The notes below the pieces were generated by a model that worked only from the letters and a program-made list of their open reading frames with translations, searched no databases and was not told where the DNA came from. From positions 83,109 to 147,108 of the forward strand of contig JACEEZ010018337.1 in NCBI GenBank assembly GCA_016584305.1: 64,000 bases of DNA. Direction: 5' to 3'. The position numbers were made by a program, and so were the translations under genes. Positions within the stretch are counted from its first letter, which is position 1; the number at the start of each line of letters is the position of its first letter. The stretch comes from Chionoecetes opilio (lineage: Eukaryota > Arthropoda > Malacostraca > Decapoda > Majidae). Below are positions 47,839 through 59,954 of this stretch, piece by piece.

Positions 47839-48010
47839 TGTCCTTGGAAAAAAAAAAATCACAATTTCTTTAGTAAATATTGAAGTTTTTTTTTCATAGG
47901 GCGTTGAAGGATGAATGATATTATGCACGATTTCATTAACTTATTCATGTGTTTATTCATGTATTGTCTTTCATACGTAACACTGCAAATACGCCTGGCA
48001 CAGTAATCCC

Positions 48011-48011
<1 letters not shown>

Positions 48012-48045
<34 letters not shown>

Positions 48046-48078
48046 GAATGACACACACATACACACACACAAACATAT
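48012..48078. repeat. (AAT)n and (CA)n microsatellites
   Basis: Eleven AAT units followed by a short CA-rich run. Confidence 0.95.
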
Positions 48079-49831
48079 GCATTGTAAACATAAGGTATCT
48101 ATAAAAACAAAACGTACACATGACTGTTAATTCCGAAACATTACGCACACACACGCACACAGACACGATAACCCACCACTACATATAGTAGTCGGTCAGC
48201 CCCGGTCCAAAATTTTGCTCACCGGTATCAAATTAGGGCGAGAATGCTAAGAGTGTTTTTTGAGAAGGTATAAATGCCTAGTTAGAAAACATGTGATAGC
48301 ATTGTGGGGGTGGCAGCTTTATAGGAGTTATCTCCCTTTTTCCAAAATGGAAATTTTCAACTTTTCAACTTCAACTCAAATTTTCATTTTTCTTTTTCAA
48401 CAGCTTTTGCATAGAGTGCTTGATCCATGACTACGACAATTGTGTCCAGAGATAGTTCTTTTCTGATTAGATCCGACTGTTTGATAATTTCATAAACTGT
48501 AGTCAACGCTGTAGCTGGTGCATTGATGGTGGGCAGATACCCAACAACATCTTCTGAGATTGATTCTTGGTCCCTTGTTTTGATATTAAACCCAGTCCAA
48601 CTTGGGTTTGGGTCTGACAGTCGGATTTTGTTTTGTCTTGCAAGGACCCAGACCAGATTCTTGTTACCGGCGACCTGAGCGACTCTTGTGCTTCTAGGAT
48701 GTGGCTCTCGTTGGTTGGTAGAGGCTGTGGACCTACACGTGCACAGGCTAAATAGACTTCAAGCTCTTCGTGTTCAATGTTGAATGATCTTTGTTTCAGT
48801 TTGTCAATGCGTGGAAGTTCAGGCCTGGGTGGATAAGGTCCATAGAACTTAGTCTGGACCGCTATTCCGTTGACTCGATGTGATGTACCTTTTCCAGTAA
48901 GTGTCTCCTCCAGTCTGTCTATATTATCCCATGCAAGATTTGTGAAGACATGGGCCTTGATGGAGAGTGGTAGAACAGCTCTCTGGTTGAAGCCCATTGC
49001 CAACTTCTGCAGACCAGAGCGGTATCATTCTCTTCCAGCTGGTCTAAGACACCCCATGTCCAAACTTATTCAGTATCCGAATGACCTCAGTGTTTCCAGT
49101 GAGTGCTTTTACCGCATAAGGAAGCAGGAAATGTTTTGGTGGTTTATACTGCCCACGTGTAACAGCGTATATCATGTCCTGGCTAAATGACTCGACAAGA
49201 ATAGCAGTCCTTTGGGATTTATTCGTAGTACTAGTTGTATCTCCAGTGAGGAGCCCGACCAGAAATCGCTGTAACTCATTTGGTATGGCGATATGAGTAG
49301 CTACATCAGACGGATGATATGGCCACGGGGTGAAAATCATGTCCTTCTTGATGGCCGTTCGGATATGTGACGAAGTCTGATCTATGATCTTGTTGATATC
49401 TGTAGACTTTGCCTTCCAAAGCTTGAGCTCCCTATGTAGATTTTGATTTTCCAAGACAACATCCTTTAATGAGACACAGCATCAAAAACTTTCCCTTATC
49501 GTCGGAAAATATTTCTACTGCACCTCCAAGCTCTGATTTCAGTCTTCTGTGCATATTCTTCTTTGTTGAATCCTTCAGAAGATTAACTCCACCAGACAAC
49601 ATTAATGATTCCAATTTTGTGGTCAAGGAGGTGACTGGTATAATCCTCTTGTTGGGGATAATATCTTCTCTGATGTATTCGAAAAGTTCTTGGTAAGCTT
49701 CTCCTTCAACCTTGTGATACAGTATAAATTCCTCTGTTACTTTCTCTTCTTCATTCTCATTGCTGTCCTCTTTGTTCCTAGTGTAATTCCTATAGCATGA
49801 AGCGTGGTAGTGTGCCTCTGCGGCAACAATG

Positions 49832-50015
49832 TCTCTACTGGTTAGTGCTATCATCTTGCCGTCTGCATTTCTGACGGCACTCTCTCTCAGTGTTTGATCT
49901 ACTCTCGGTTGTGAAGCTAGCGTTCTCTACTGGTTAGTGCTATCATCTTGCCGTCTGCATTTCTGACGGCACTCTCTCTCAGTGTTTGATCTACTCTCAG
50001 TTGTGAAGCTAGCGT
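49832..50015. repeat. 92-bp tandem duplication inside transposon gene
   Basis: 49,832-49,923 and 49,924-50,015 are nearly identical (both start TCTCTACTGGTTAGTGCTAT). As 92 is not a multiple of three, it breaks the frame and duplicates the protein segment NADGKMIALTSR. Confidence 0.9.
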
Positions 50016-50489
50016 AAGTGTTTCACGTGTATTGGAGTGCTTTTTGAACTTGACCTTGCTACAGAATACGCAGATCGGAGCATAAACTCTTGATTCATGT
50101 GTTGATGTTCTGGAAGACTTTTTTGGAGGACAGTCACTACTACCAGATAGATCACTACTACATTCACCTGCTTTACTTTTCAGAGTTTCCAAGTCTCTTT
50201 TCATGGTGAACATGCTTCTACATTTTCGATGATAGAATATAATTGGAACTTCTTCGTCCTGAAGCGTTTTTGAAACGTCTAGAATGGGGACATGGTTCCT
50301 GACTTTGGCGGCTTCAAGTAAGGTTAACCAGGAGGCATGGCTTTGAGGACTGACAAAATGTTCATCTCCGTCGGATACTGCCTGGTGTGTGATGCACAGT
50401 TTCTTGGCGGGTGCCTGTGGCGTTTCCATGTTAACGGACATTCCAGGCCTCCTACGTTGAAGTTCCACAGCTACCACGACACCGGATTC

Positions 50490-50513
50490 TGGTCCCGGAT
50501 TCTTCTCTACATC
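50490..50513 (-). other. 2A ribosome-skipping site
   Basis: Encodes DVEKNPGP, matching the D(V/I)ExNPGP core at which ribosomes skip the Gly-Pro bond. The preceding LSKLLLKAG is hydrophobic and Leu-rich, as in known 2A sequences. It would release a 53-residue leader from the main protein. Confidence 0.85.
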
Positions 50514-50934
50514 ACCAGCCTTCAACAATAGCTTCGAGAGGTAGTCGGCTGCTACTCTACCTCTCCACTCCAAAAACCCGACTTTCTCTGAACGCACGAC
50601 CTGCGGGCCGGCTGGTCTTCCGGCAGTGGTGGTCTCCTCGAGGGTCTCCAACGTCGCCAGTCGATCGTCCGGTCCGTCTCTCGCCGATGAAATACGACAC
50701 CTGAAAAAGAATTTTTTTTTAAATTATATGTATGTATATTTATATAATTATATAATATACAGTTTTGAAAAGGGGGATAACTCCCCTCAAGCTGCCACTG
50801 CCACAATGCTATCACATGTTTCCTAACTCTAGGCATTTATTATACCTTCCCAAAAAACACTATTAGCATTCTCGCCCTAATTTGATACCGACCAACCCCC
50901 CAGGCTGATCGCCTAAAATTCATGTATACGGCAG

Positions 50935-51600
50935 AAATTATAAGGGAAATACATGTTTACGGAAGATGTAAGAGAAATACGGAAGAAATAAAAGACAATA
51001 CGGAAGAAATGAGTGCAATACGGAAGATATAGAAGAGAAATACGGAAGAAATAAAAGTAATACGGCAGAAATAGAAGTGAAATGTACGGAATAATAGAAG
51101 GGAAATGCATGTATACGGCAGAAATAAGGGAAATACGGAAGAAATAAAAGTAATACGGAAGAAATATAAGGGAAATACGGGATAATTATAAGGGAAATGC
51201 ATGTCTACGGAAGAAATAAGAGAAATACGGAAGAAATAAGAGGAATACGGTAGAAATAAAAGTAATACGGCAGAAATAAAAGGGAAATACGGCAGAAATA
51301 AAAGGGAATACGGAAGAAATAAGAGGAATACGGTAGAAATAAAAGTAATACGGCAGAAATAAAAGGGAAATACGGCAGAAATAAAAGGGAAATACGGAAG
51401 AAATAAAGGAAAATACGGCAGAAATAAAAGGGAAATACGGAAGAAATAGAAGACAATACGGAAGAAATAAGAGGAATACGGTAGAAATAAAAGTAATACG
51501 GAAGAAATAGCAGGGAAATGTACGGAATAATTAGAAGGGAAATGCATGTATACGGCAGAAATAAGGGAAATACGGAAGAAATGGCAGGGAAATGTACGGA
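50935..51600. repeat. 19-22-bp AATACGGAAGAAATAA minisatellite
   Basis: About 30 units of (G/T)AATACGG(A/C)AGAAATA with purine tails of varying length, some carrying ATGCATGTATACGG. Frequent short variants keep frames open on the minus strand. Confidence 0.92.
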
Positions 51601-51729
51601 AAAAATAAGTTTCTCTCGTCCGCTGGTTTACAAGGGACGAGAGAAAAATGTCAGCGATGATTACTAGTTACTTAGTAGTTAGACTTGTTACTTAGATGTA
51701 GTTATTTATTGCTAGACACAGTGATTAGT

Positions 51730-54700
51730 TGCTCCTAGACACACACACATACACACACACACCCCTACACACACCCCAACCCAAAACACACACCCTAACA
51801 CACACCCCCTGACAAAACACACCCCTACACACACACAAAATACACCCCCACACACCCCTACAAACCCCACCCCCTTACACACACCCCATACAGATAACAC
51901 ACCCTTTAAAACACACAAAATAAGATACCACCCCTACACACCAAAACATACAGATACACACCCCTACACCAAAAAAGATACACCCCCCTACACACAAAAA
52001 AAACACCCCCCAAAATACCACCCACACAAAAACCCCACAACAAAAAACCCCCCAAAAACAAAACCCCAAACCAGAAAAACACCACACACACCAAAACCAA
52101 CACCCCCACAACACAACAAAACACACCCCACACAAAACCCCCAACATACAACCCCACACACAAAACAACAGAAACAAACTCCAACACCCCACACACAACA
52201 CCCCCACACACACACAACAAACACACCCCAACACCAACAACAAACACCCCCCACAAAAAACAACTACCCCCCCAAACACACACAACAACAACACCCCAAC
52301 CCCAACCACAAAACGCCCCCCCCACACACAAAACACCCCCACACACACACAACACACCAACAAAACACACACACAACACCAACACCCACAAAACCACACA
52401 CACAACACACACAACCACAACACACACACCCCAAACAAAAACCACACACCCCAAAACACAACACCCCACAAACACACACACACACAAAAACACACACCCC
52501 ACCAAAACCACAAACAAAAACACACACCCCAAAAAACACACCCCAAAACCACACACACCCAAAACACACAACACAAACCCCCACACCAAAACCCCAACAC
52601 AAAAAAACACCCCCAAACACAAAACACACAACACACACAACACAACCAAAAACAACAAAACCAACACCACAAAACACAAAACAAAAACCCACAACACCCC
52701 AACACAAACCCCCCCCCCCAAACAAAAAAAAACAACAACACACCAACAAAACCCCAAAAACCCCACACAACACCACACACAACACACAACACACCAAAAG
52801 GACACAACCCCAACACACACAACAAAAACACACACCCAAACCCCACACAAACACAAACACACAAAACCCAACACAACACAAAACCCCCAACACACAACAA
52901 AACCACACCAAAACACACAACACAAAAACACCCCACCAGACACAACACAAACAAACCCCAAAAACACAACACAAAAAACCACAAAAAGACACAACACACA
53001 ACACACAAAACAACCAAAACCCACACAACCAACACAAAAAACACAAAACCCCAAAACCCCACACAGACACAACCCACAACACACACCAACACAAAACAAA
53101 AACACACGGGAACAAAACACACACACACAAAAACACACAAACACACACACCACACAAACACACCCCCAACACAAAACAACACAAAAACCCCAAACACAAC
53201 AAAACCAACACAAAACACAAACCCACAACCCCAGACAAAAAAAAAACCAAAACCCCACCCCCAACACACAAAACAAACACAAACACAAAAAACCCCACAC
53301 AACACAAAACAAAAACACCAACACAACACGGGACACAAAAACCACAACACACACAAAAACACACCCCACACAACACACAACACAAACACAAAACAAAACA
53401 CCCCCAAAACAAAACCCAAAAACCAACACACACACCCACACAACACCCCCACACCCCCACACAAAAACAAAACACAAAAAACACCACCACACACCGGGAC
53501 ACAACCCCAAAACACACAAAAAACACCCCCAAAAAGACACAACACAAAAACAAAAAAACACAACACACAACACAACACAAACAACACACAAACAAAACCA
53601 ACACACACCAGCCCCAAAAACCACAAAAACAAAACCCACACACACACAACAAAAAACACACACAAAACACAAAACAACACAACACCCAACACACAACAAA
53701 AACACAAAACCAAAACACACACGGGACAAAAACACACAACAAACAACCCCACACCCACACAACACAACAAAAACAACCCCCAACACACACAGAACAACCA
53801 CACAAACCACACAACACACACACACACAAAAACCCCCACCCCACACACAACACAACACAAAACACACAACACACAACACAACACACAAAAAACACAAAAA
53901 CCAAAAACACACACCACACAGACCCCAACCACAAACACCACCAGCCCCAAAACACCCACAAACAAACACAACACCCCAACACACACAAAACCCACACACA
54001 ACACACCAAAAACACACACAGACACCCCACCCAAACCCCCAACACACAACCCCCACACCCCACAACAAAACAAAACACACAAACACAACACACAACACAA
54101 AAAACACAAAACCAAAAACCAAAAACACACCCAAAAACACAAAAAACCCCAAACAAACAACACACACCCCAACACCAAAACCACACACACAACAAACAAA
54201 ACACCCCCAACCAAACACACCCCCAACACAAAAACCACAAACAAACAACACACAAAACCACCAACACAAAAACCCCACAACAACCCAAAAACACAAAACA
54301 CCCAACACACGACACAAAAACACACAACACAAAAACAAAACACACCCAAAAAAACACAAAAAACACAAAAACCCACACAACACCCAACACAAAACAACAC
54401 ACCCCAACACAACAACAAACACAAAAACACACACACACACAGAAAAACAACACACAACCAAAAACCACACACAACCCAAACCACACAGACACAACAAAAC
54501 AAAAAAACCCCCCCCAAAACACAAACAAAAACACAAAAGACAAAAAAAACACACGGGACACAACCCCACAACACACAACCCACACAGACCCCAACACACA
54601 CAACCCAACAAAAACCAAAACAAAAAACACAACACACACCACACAAAACCCACACAACACAAAACCCCACAACACACCCCAAAAACCCCAAAAACACCAA

Positions 54701-55350
54701 AACACAAAACCCCCAACCCCAACACACACACAACAAAACAACACAAAACACAAAAAACAACCAAAACCCACACAACACACACCCCCACGACAAACCAAAC
54801 ACAAACCCCACAACACAAAACCAAACCCCAACAAAACAAAACACAAAAACACAAAACCACAACACAACACAGACACAACACAACACACCACACAACACAC
54901 AACACCCCACACAACACAACACAAAAAACACACCCCAACACAACACCACCACACGCCCAAAACCAAACAAAAACACACAAAAACCACACACACAAAACAC
55001 CCCAAAACACACACACAACAGACACAACACACACACACCCCACACACAACCAACACCACACACAACAAAACCCCAAAAACACACAACACACACACCCCAA
55101 CACACACACAAAACCAACAAACACACAAAACCCCCACACACAACAAAAACAACAACAAAACACACACAAACAAAACAAAAACACACACAAAAACCAACAA
55201 CAAACACACACAAAACCACAAAACACAACAAAACCCCACACACAAAAAACACACAACACACACAAACACAAAACACACAACCCACACCCCACAACCACAA
55301 CCCCAACAAAACACACACACACAAAAAACAAACACACCACACACACCACC
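51730..55350. repeat. 3.6-kb A/C-only low-complexity tract
   Basis: Almost no G or T; irregular mixture of CA, CCA, CAA and ACCCC words without a stable period. The 1,000-residue open frames on the minus strand come from the absence of stop codons in GT-rich sequence. Probably a CA microsatellite inflated by read errors. Confidence 0.9.
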
Positions 55351-56209
55351 CTTACACAAAAGCCCCTACCGACAACGCCAAATACTCCCGTTTGAGCGAC
55401 CCAAACCCGGGGGCCTTCCCAAATCCGCCTTTAAAAAACTTCTTGACGTGCCCCCCCCTTCTTATGGACGGGGCGCAAACCCAAGGTCTGAAAAAAATGT
55501 CCAAATCTCAATGTCCTCCCCACACCCCTTTGAACAACTTTTACTGTCAGTGAGCCCTTGAGGAACTCCGCAATGATATTACAAAAACCAGTGCCTTCCC
55601 CCCCTTTAACTTTGCTACGGGAGCAGGAAATTTACCGCGGAAAATTTTTTCAGCCCTAAACGGCCCCCTTTTCCCTTTTTCCAAAATAGGGACGACCAGC
55701 CCCCTTTTCCAGTCAGGGGAAGGGTTTACCTAAATTCCCACACGGCAGTTTAGGACAGCATGGGGAACCCGCGGATCCCCGGCCCCCACCCCCAGCCCGG
55801 GGAGCTCCGCACTGATATTTCCAAAAACCAGGGTGCCCTTTTCCCCCCCTCAACTTTTCTAAAAGGCCCCTTGAAATTCGTTTTAAAAGAGGGTTTTCGG
55901 GTTTTGTCAATGGGGGGATCGGGCCCTCCACTGTTTTAACCCCCGTGGTTTTGAAGCTGCTCAGTGGAGGGTTTCCCCCGTGAACAAATGCCCAAAATAC
56001 TCAGCCCCAAAAAGAGCCTCCCGAGCCATCAACCACCTAAATATTGTCAGCCGCAGGGAAAAAAAGAAGGGAAAAATTTACCATTTTTGGAGAAGCTGAA
56101 TGAGAAAACCTCGGAGAATTTCTGGGTTAGCGGAAAATCTTGCGGGAAATAAATTCTCGCCCCATCTCCGACAAAAATTCCTGGGTGTGCCCTTGCTAAC
56201 ACCCACACA
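55351..56209. other. Low-quality sequence with an imperfect 240-bp direct repeat
   Basis: Segments near 55,560-55,680 and 55,800-55,890 resemble each other (GAACTCCGCAATGATATT versus GAGCTCCGCACTGATATTTC). No gene recognised. Confidence 0.4.
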
Positions 56210-56335
56210 CAGAAGCCTAGAAGCCTGGAATAAGCTTGATGCAGACAGAAGTGATTCATGCAAGAAGTATTCAGGACTTCAAAGGCACGCTGGATAATTT
56301 GGAGACGGGACAGTACGAGCATAACTGTTTTCCCT
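56210..56335 (+). mobile_element. LINE 3'-end fragment
   Basis: Second copy of the fragment at 35,331-35,549: AGAAGCCTGGAATAAGCTTG, GCAAGAAGTATTCAGGACTT, GGGACAGTACGAGCATAACT. It lies in a JIP3 intron or downstream region and is again next to a CA-rich tract (56,370-56,480). Confidence 0.75.
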
Positions 56336-56369
56336 TTTTGTTTCCAAAATAGGGACATTTCACAAAACA

Positions 56370-56483
56370 AAACACCCACCCACCCACACACCCCCACACA
56401 CACACACACACCCCCACCCACACAAACACACACACCCACACACCCACCCACATACACCCACCCACCCACCCACACACACTCAC
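56370..56483. repeat. CA/CCCA microsatellite at JIP3 donor
   Basis: CACACACCC-type repeat beginning immediately after the exon's donor site on the minus strand. Confidence 0.9.
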
Positions 56484-56561
56484 CAATCCTGAAGTCAATG
56501 TAGCCTTCACCACCAGAGATCACCAGCATACTCTTGGTCCTCTGGAAGGTCTCACCACCAC
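56484..56561 (-). CDS. MAPK8IP3: JIP3/Sunday driver exon (WD-like C-terminal region)
   Basis: Encodes RTKSMLVISGGEGYIDFRIG up to a donor ATTG/gtgagtg. This stretch is highly specific to JIP3/JIP4 (human SMLVISGGEGYIDFR as I recall). JIP3 is a kinesin/dynein cargo adaptor and JNK scaffold. The acceptor is either at 56,562 (ggggcag) or inside (accttccag near 56,542). The final exon was not found at lower coordinates, where the sequence turns into low-complexity DNA. Confidence 0.85.
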
Positions 56562-57029
56562 CTGCCCCCCTCCCCCCCCCGTCACAGCCAAAACTGGGAG
56601 GGCCCCCGGGAAAAAGCTGTCAGGGCCGTTTTTAGCCACCTAGAAACCCGTGGGTTGGTTTTAAAGGGGCCCGGGTTTGCTGGCGGGGGCTGGGGAAAAA
56701 AGGGGGGGGGGGACAGCCGGGATATATTTTAGGGGAACTAAATATTTTCAACTGAAAAAAACTGAGCCATAAAATTTTCATTCAATGTATAGGGTGGACA
56801 TTTTAAAAAATTGCCATTGTTAAAAAATTCAAAAAAAGGGGAAAGCGTCATTCTTTTTCTGGGCGGGGTTGCCCACATTAGTGAAATTTAAAAAAAAAAA
56901 CCCTGGGATCCTGTTTGAAATTTTTTTTTGAACTATATTTGCACCCCCTCACACCCACAAACCCCCCTAAAAACAAAACACACACCACACCCCCCCCCCC
57001 AAAACCACACCCCACCCCACCCCCACACC

Positions 57030-57600
57030 CCCCACACACCAGGGCCTTTTTCCTTATAAAAAAAAAAATGTCTATTTTGTCTGTCCCGGTTTTTTCTCCG
57101 TTTTCTCTCACACACCCACACCCCCACACACCCCCCCACACCCCAGGGCCCCCACCTTTTTTAAACAAAAAAATCCATCTGTTTTGTCTTTTCTCTTTCT
57201 CCGTTCTCTCTCACCCCACCCACACCCCCCCACACACGGGCCTTACCTTAAAAAACAAAACTGTCCCATCTGTCTGTCTTTTCTCTCTCTTCTCCCTGTC
57301 TCTCCAAAACCCCCAAAAACCCCCCAAAACACTGACCCCACACCCCCACAAACCCCCCCCACCCCAGGGGCCCTTTCCCATTTAAAAAAAAATGTCTATC
57401 TTCGGGCTGTCTTTCTCTCTTCTCTCTCAATTACACACCTACACACCACACCCACACACACGGGACCCCACACACACACACCCAGGGCCTTAAAATTTAT
57501 AAACAAAACCCGTCTATCTTGTCTGTCTTTTTTCTCTCTCCCCTGCCTTTTGTCCCGTCTGTCTGTCCTCACAACCCCCCCAACCCCCCCACACCCACAC
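57030..57600. repeat. Tandem repeat, roughly 100-bp unit, about five units
   Basis: Each unit has CCAGGGCC, an A-rich run, TGTCTATCTTGTCTGTC-like sequence, a TTCTCTCT run and a CACACCC tract. Unit boundaries blurred by indels. 56,562-57,029 carries no recognisable feature. Confidence 0.65.
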
Positions 57601-57609
57601 CCACCACGT

Positions 57610-57770
57610 AAACCCCGGGAAATGCCACAAAAAACTTCACTGCATCCCGTGTAAGGGAAAAGACAGCTGACTTTTTGCCACGGAAAGTAGGGGGCGGAAA
57701 AGACCCCCGGGCCCTTGGGCCGGGTCCCTGCTGTCTGGTACACCCTGATGGGCCCCCCCAGGTTGACCCC
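57610..57770 (-). CDS. MAPK8IP3: JIP3/Sunday driver exon, low-quality
   Basis: Across two frames it reads GGPIRVYQT, FSAPYFPWQK and TRDAVKFFVAFPG. These line up in order with the JIP3 stretch containing IHVY, SFIPYCSM and HRDAVKFFVSVPG. The order and strand agree with the exons at 60,848 and 63,211 (upstream) and 56,484 (downstream). Homopolymer insertions break the frame and hide both splice sites; limits are approximate. Confidence 0.65.
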
Positions 57771-57914
57771 GCCCCCCGGGCATTGGGCTGGGGGGCCCGG
57801 GGGTCTGGGGGGCGGGGGCGGCCCGGGAGGGGGGGGGGGTTCCCGACTGGTTTGGGCTGGGAAATTTGGCCCCCTGGGGGAAAAAAGAAGAACATAAAAA
57901 CATAAGGAAGCTAT

Positions 57915-58222
57915 TTGCACTTGGGGAAAAAAGGAAGGAAGGAAGGAAGGATGGGAAAGGAAAAGGAAAAGGGAAAGGAAGGGAAGGAAAGGGAAGGGAA
58001 GGGAAAAAAGGAAAGGAAGGGAAAGGAAAGGAAAGGGGGGAAAGGGGGAAGGAAGGAAGGGAAAGGAAAAGGGAACAAGGAAGGAAGGAAGGAGGGAAGA
58101 AAGGGAAAGGGGGGAAAAGGGAAAAAAAGGGAAAGGGAAAGGGAAAGGGAAAGGGGGGAAGGAAGGAAAGGGGGGAAGGAAGGAAGGAAGGAAGGAATGG
58201 GAAAGGGAAGGGAAAGGGAAAA
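57915..58222. repeat. GGAAA/GGAAG purine microsatellite
   Basis: Noisy (GGAAG)n and (GGAAA)n with G4 runs; open in every frame. A stretched trace of the decapod repeat (AACATAAGGAAGCTA) precedes it at 57,890. Confidence 0.9.
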
Positions 58223-58827
58223 ATTTGTGGGGCGCGTGCACAAAACCCCTAAAGGGCAAATTTTTTATGAAATCGAGATATGAAAATTTTCAAAACCCAA
58301 AAATTTGCAGGGTTGAAATTTGGGGGTTGATTTTTTGGGGGGGGGATTTTGGGGCAATTTAAAAAAATTTTTTTTTTAAAATAACCTTTAAAAAATATGA
58401 GGCGCAGGTTAAAAAAAATTTTTTATGGCCAAAAAATAGAGGAGGGAAAACCTTTCTTTTGACCACCGTGAAATTTTTAGAATGTCAGCAATTGAGGGAA
58501 AAAGATTTTTTTTTTTTTGGTTTTTATTAAAAAAATCATTTTCTCATAAAGTACAGCAGATAATAAAACACAGGTTTGGGCACAGTGTAGCCGTGGGGCA
58601 CGACACCTGGGGGTTGCACCCTCGCCCTCCGAACCAACAGTGGCCGAGGCCCCAAAAAGAAAAAAAAACATGTCCCTCAACAATTCGGGCCCAAATTTTC
58701 CCGCGGCCAAAAATTCGGGAAAAAAAAAAATCGCCCCCAAAATTTCGGGAAAATTTCTAGAATGATCAGCTGGTCTGCAAGAATAAATGACTAGAAAAAA
58801 CTTAACTTAGAAATAAGTACGTAACTT
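58223..58827. other. Low-quality AT-rich sequence
   Basis: Long T and A homopolymers, no recognisable gene; a minus-strand reading at 58,560-58,660 has no family motif. Confidence 0.4.
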
Positions 58828-59033
58828 TTCAGAACGTAATTTCTATTGTAATTGTGTTTCCATTTTTAAAGCTTATTAGTGGGCTATAAGTAGTATTTTA
58901 TAGCTGTGACCCGTTTTTGTAGCCTTGTCCCAAATAACTACTGTGGTATATTCAGTGACTTTTCCCTTTTTTTATGGCTCCAACAAAAACCCTTTTTTAT
59001 AAACAAGGAAAGATCTGGGCCCCCTTAAGGGGG
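58828..59033 (+). mobile_element. CCCCTT-TIR element, noisy copy
   Basis: Body matches the clean copies (CAGAACGTAATTTCTATTG, GCTATAAG, TGGTATATTCAGTGACTTTT, GGAAAGATCTGGGC); 5' terminal repeat decayed. Confidence 0.7.
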
Positions 59034-59040
59034 TTTAAAA

Positions 59041-59565
59041 AAGGAAGGAAGGAAAGGAAGGAAGGGAAGGAGGGGGGAAAAAGGGAAAGGAAAAGGGAAA
59101 GGGAAAGGGAAAGGAAAAGGGGGGAAGGAAGGGAAAGGGAAAGGAAAAAGGGAAAGGGGAAAGGGGGGGGGAAAAAAAGGAGGGGAAAGGGAAGGAAAAG
59201 GAAAAGGAAAGGGAGGGAAAGGGAAAGGGAAAAAGGAAGGAAGGGAAAGGGAAAGGAAGGAAGGAAGGAAAAAGGGAAGGGGAAAGGAAGGAAGGGAAAG
59301 GGAAGGGAAAAAGGAAGGACGGGGGGAAAGGGAAAGGGAAAAGGAAGGGGGGAAGGAAAGGAAAAAGGGAAAGGAAGGGAAAGGGAAAAAGGAAAGAAGG
59401 GAAAAAAAGAAAAGGGAAGAAAGGAAAAGGAAAAGGGAAAGGGAAGGGGAAAGGGAAAGGGAAAGGAAAAAGGAAGAAATGAAGGAAGGGGAAGGAAGGA
59501 AGGAAGGGAAAGGGGGGGGAAAGGAAAGGGAAAGGAAAAGGGAAAGGGAAGGGAAAGGAAAGGGC
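59041..59565. repeat. GGAAA/GGAAG purine microsatellite
   Basis: Same type as 57,915-58,222, directly next to the CCCCTT-TIR element. Confidence 0.92.
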
Positions 59566-59699
59566 AGACATCAATAAAAACATAAGGAAAAAACAGCAAT
59601 TTTTAAAAGCTGAAATAAGTAGTAGTATAGTAAATGTAGTGTTAGTATACCATTTTTAACAGCACTTTCTACTAAATACCACCATTTTAAAAAATACTT

Positions 59700-59870
59700 T
59701 CTAAAACTCCTCCTCCTACTACTACAACCACAATGCTTTCTCCTCCACAACATTTTTTCCCCCCTGTTCCTACTACTACAACTTAATTTCTACTACTAAA
59801 AACTAAACTACTACTACTACTACTACTAAATACTATACTACTAAAAAATACTTTCTACTACTACTACAGG
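59700..59870. repeat. (CTA)n microsatellite
   Basis: Imperfect CTA/CTC triplet runs, best at 59,808-59,827 and 59,853-59,868. Confidence 0.85.
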
Positions 59871-59954
59871 GGGGTCCCGGGGAACGAGCAGTTTTTGGTT
59901 TTTCCACAAAAAAAAAAAAAAAAAGGGCCCTGTTTTTTAAGGTTTTAATAACAT

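Larger units (their letters stand above)
48395..50651 (-). pseudogene. Transposon-encoded protein with N-terminal 2A motif, broken
   Basis: The start Met at 50,651 begins a protein with LLLKAGDVEKNPGP at residues 41-54, a 2A ribosome-skipping motif. Next come a Cys/His module (CVFCSK ... HYHASCYRNYTR), a charged middle, and a conserved stretch with PYAVKALTG, LNKFGHGVS, FTNLAWDNIDRLEETLTGKG and SHRVNGIAVQ. The end reads YLPTINAPAT and IVVVMDQALYAKA. I recall the latter parts from uncharacterised proteins repeated in many invertebrate genomes; a catalytic fold is not established by me. A 92-bp tandem duplication (49,832-50,015) shifts the frame, further shifts lie near 49,440 and 49,020, and similarity stops at a TAA-like end near 48,395, short of the family's usual length. 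Confidence 0.75.
48223..50890 (-). mobile_element. TIR DNA transposon of unfamiliar type
   Basis: About 125-130-bp terminal inverted repeats start CGGTATCAAATTAGGGCGAG at 48,223 and, inverted, end at 50,890. Both arms share GAATGCTAA, GTGTTTTTT, AAGGTATA, AAATGCCTAG, CATGTGATAGCATTGTGG and a GTTATC(T/C)CCCTTTTT stretch before diverging. Between them one broken gene reads on the minus strand. Just outside, both ends also share a CAGCC motif, so the true ends may be about 25 bp further out. No clear target duplication was found. A 19-22-bp minisatellite abuts the right end. Confidence 0.85.

Noticed and set aside
51875..55359. Three minus-strand ORFs over 1,000 residues (Cys/Val/Phe-rich)
   Set aside because: The plus strand is almost only A and C, so the complement cannot form TAA or TAG easily. 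No domain, no start context, no splice logic.
57866..59599. Lys/Glu/Gly-rich and Phe/Pro/Ser-rich ORFs
   Set aside because: Purine-only GGAA repeats are open in all frames.
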